Below are positions 5,374 to 6,049 of a DNA stretch of 6,049 bases, one piece after another. How positions within the stretch are numbered: the first letter of the stretch is position 1; each line of letters opens with the position of its first letter. Under the pieces are notes generated by a model. The model made no database searches and was not told the origin of the DNA. It saw only the letters and a list, made by a program, of their open reading frames with translations. Origin of the DNA: Flavobacteriales bacterium (GTDB lineage: Bacteria; Bacteroidota; Bacteroidia; Flavobacteriales_F; PHOS-HE28); assembly GCA_020437875.1 (NCBI GenBank), contig JAGQVR010000046.1:1-6049 (forward strand). Reading direction: 5' to 3'. The translations under genes were made by a program, and so were the position numbers.

Positions 5374-6049
5374 TCAGTCCAGGCTGAAGTAATCCGCGCT
5401 CTGGTAGTGGCCGTCGGCCTCCTTCTGCAATTGCATGAGGATGTCGTTGGCAAGGCTGCTGGCGCCGAAGCGGAACCAGTGGTTGTCCAGCCATTCGGGA
5501 CCGAGCTCCTCCTTCACCATCATCAGGTAGTGCAGCGCTTCCTTGCTCTTGCGGATGCCGCCGGCCGGCTTCATCGCGATCATCCTCCCGGTCTTCAGGT
5601 AATGATCGCGGATGGCGTGCAGCATCACCAGGGTCACCTCCATCGTCGCCGCCGGGTTGATCTTGCCCGTGCTGGTCTTGATGAAGTCGGCGCCGGCCGC
5701 GATGGCGATGTCGCTCGCCAGGCGCACCTTGTCGTAGGTGCCCAATTCACCGGTCTCCAGGATCACCTTCAGGCGCGCGTTGCCGCAGGCTTCCTTGATC
5801 GCGGCGATCTCGTCGAACACGAAGTCGTACTCGCCGTTGTGGAACTTGCCGCGGCTGATCACCATGTCGATCTCATCCGCGCCTTCGTTCACGGCGAAGC
5901 GCGTGTCATCCAGCTTCACTTTGCGCGGTGCCTGCCCGCTGGGGAAGGCCGTGGAGACCGACGCGACCTTCACGCCGCTATCGCCCAAGGCCCTCTTCGC
6001 CACCTTCACCAAGGAGGGATACACACAGACCGCAGCGGCCGTGGGAAGC
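5374..6049 (-). CDS. deoC: Deoxyribose-phosphate aldolase (5'-partial)
   Basis: A class I aldolase of the DeoC family, which reversibly splits 2-deoxyribose 5-phosphate into glyceraldehyde 3-phosphate and acetaldehyde in cytoplasmic deoxynucleoside catabolism. About 225 residues are visible; the frame runs off the right edge through AAAVCVYPSLV, so the GTG at 6024 is internal and the N-terminal strand is outside the window. Catalytic residues are present: the Asp of NEGADEIDMVI (bases 5866-5868), the Schiff-base Lys of DFIKTSTGK (5677-5679) and the second Lys of MKPAGGIR (5569-5571). FRFGASSLANDI forms the phosphate-binding end, and a short tail ending in YFSLD follows, as in longer Bacteroidota versions. 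It is 67 bp upstream of the regulator gene on the same strand; the regulator's own operator in that gap suggests separate transcription. Confidence 0.95.
   Translation of the reverse strand, partial: LPTAAAVCVYPSLVKVAKRALGDSGVKVASVSTAFPSGQAPRKVKLDDTRFAVNEGADEIDMVISRGKFHNGEYDFVFDEIAAIKEACGNARLKVILETGELGTYDKVRLASDIAIAAGADFIKTSTGKINPAATMEVTLVMLHAIRDHYLKTGRMIAMKPAGGIRKSKEALHYLMMVKEELGPEWLDNHWFRFGASSLANDILMQLQKEADGHYQSADYFSLD

Overview
The window looks like a chromosomal segment of a GC-rich member of the Bacteroidota. Three things point there: a lipoprotein with a Cys-Lys-Lys start to its mature form, promoters with TTTG but no Shine-Dalgarno sequences, and protein families common in that phylum. 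The closer assignment, perhaps a GC-rich Flavobacteriales-like lineage, is a guess. Coding density is high and no gap between genes exceeds about 90 bases. I see no mobile element, CRISPR array, tRNA or rRNA.

Layout: two genes lie on the + strand at the left. The first is the 3' part of a haem-binding cytochrome P460-family protein. The second is an unrecognised 250-residue protein with a glycine-rich tail ending in Trp. They converge on a block of five minus-strand genes. In transcription order these are deoC (deoxyribose-phosphate aldolase, 5' end outside the window), an OmpR/PhoB-family response regulator, its sensor histidine kinase (ATGA overlap with the regulator), a secreted lipoprotein built from two related halves, and an iodotyrosine deiodinase-like nitroreductase.

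The most interesting signal is regulatory. The same direct repeat, CCGTGAT-N4-CCGTGAT (11-bp period, as in Pho boxes), occurs upstream of both the response regulator gene and the lipoprotein gene. At both sites it ends exactly 14 nt before a TTTG that could be the Bacteroidota -7 element. At the lipoprotein promoter the 11-bp ladder continues to four units. The simplest reading is that the regulator controls its own operon and activates the adjacent lipoprotein gene. That would make regulator, kinase and lipoprotein one envelope-sensing module. The deiodinase-like enzyme follows 77 bp after the lipoprotein gene and may or may not be co-transcribed. deoC and the two + strand genes are probably unrelated neighbours.
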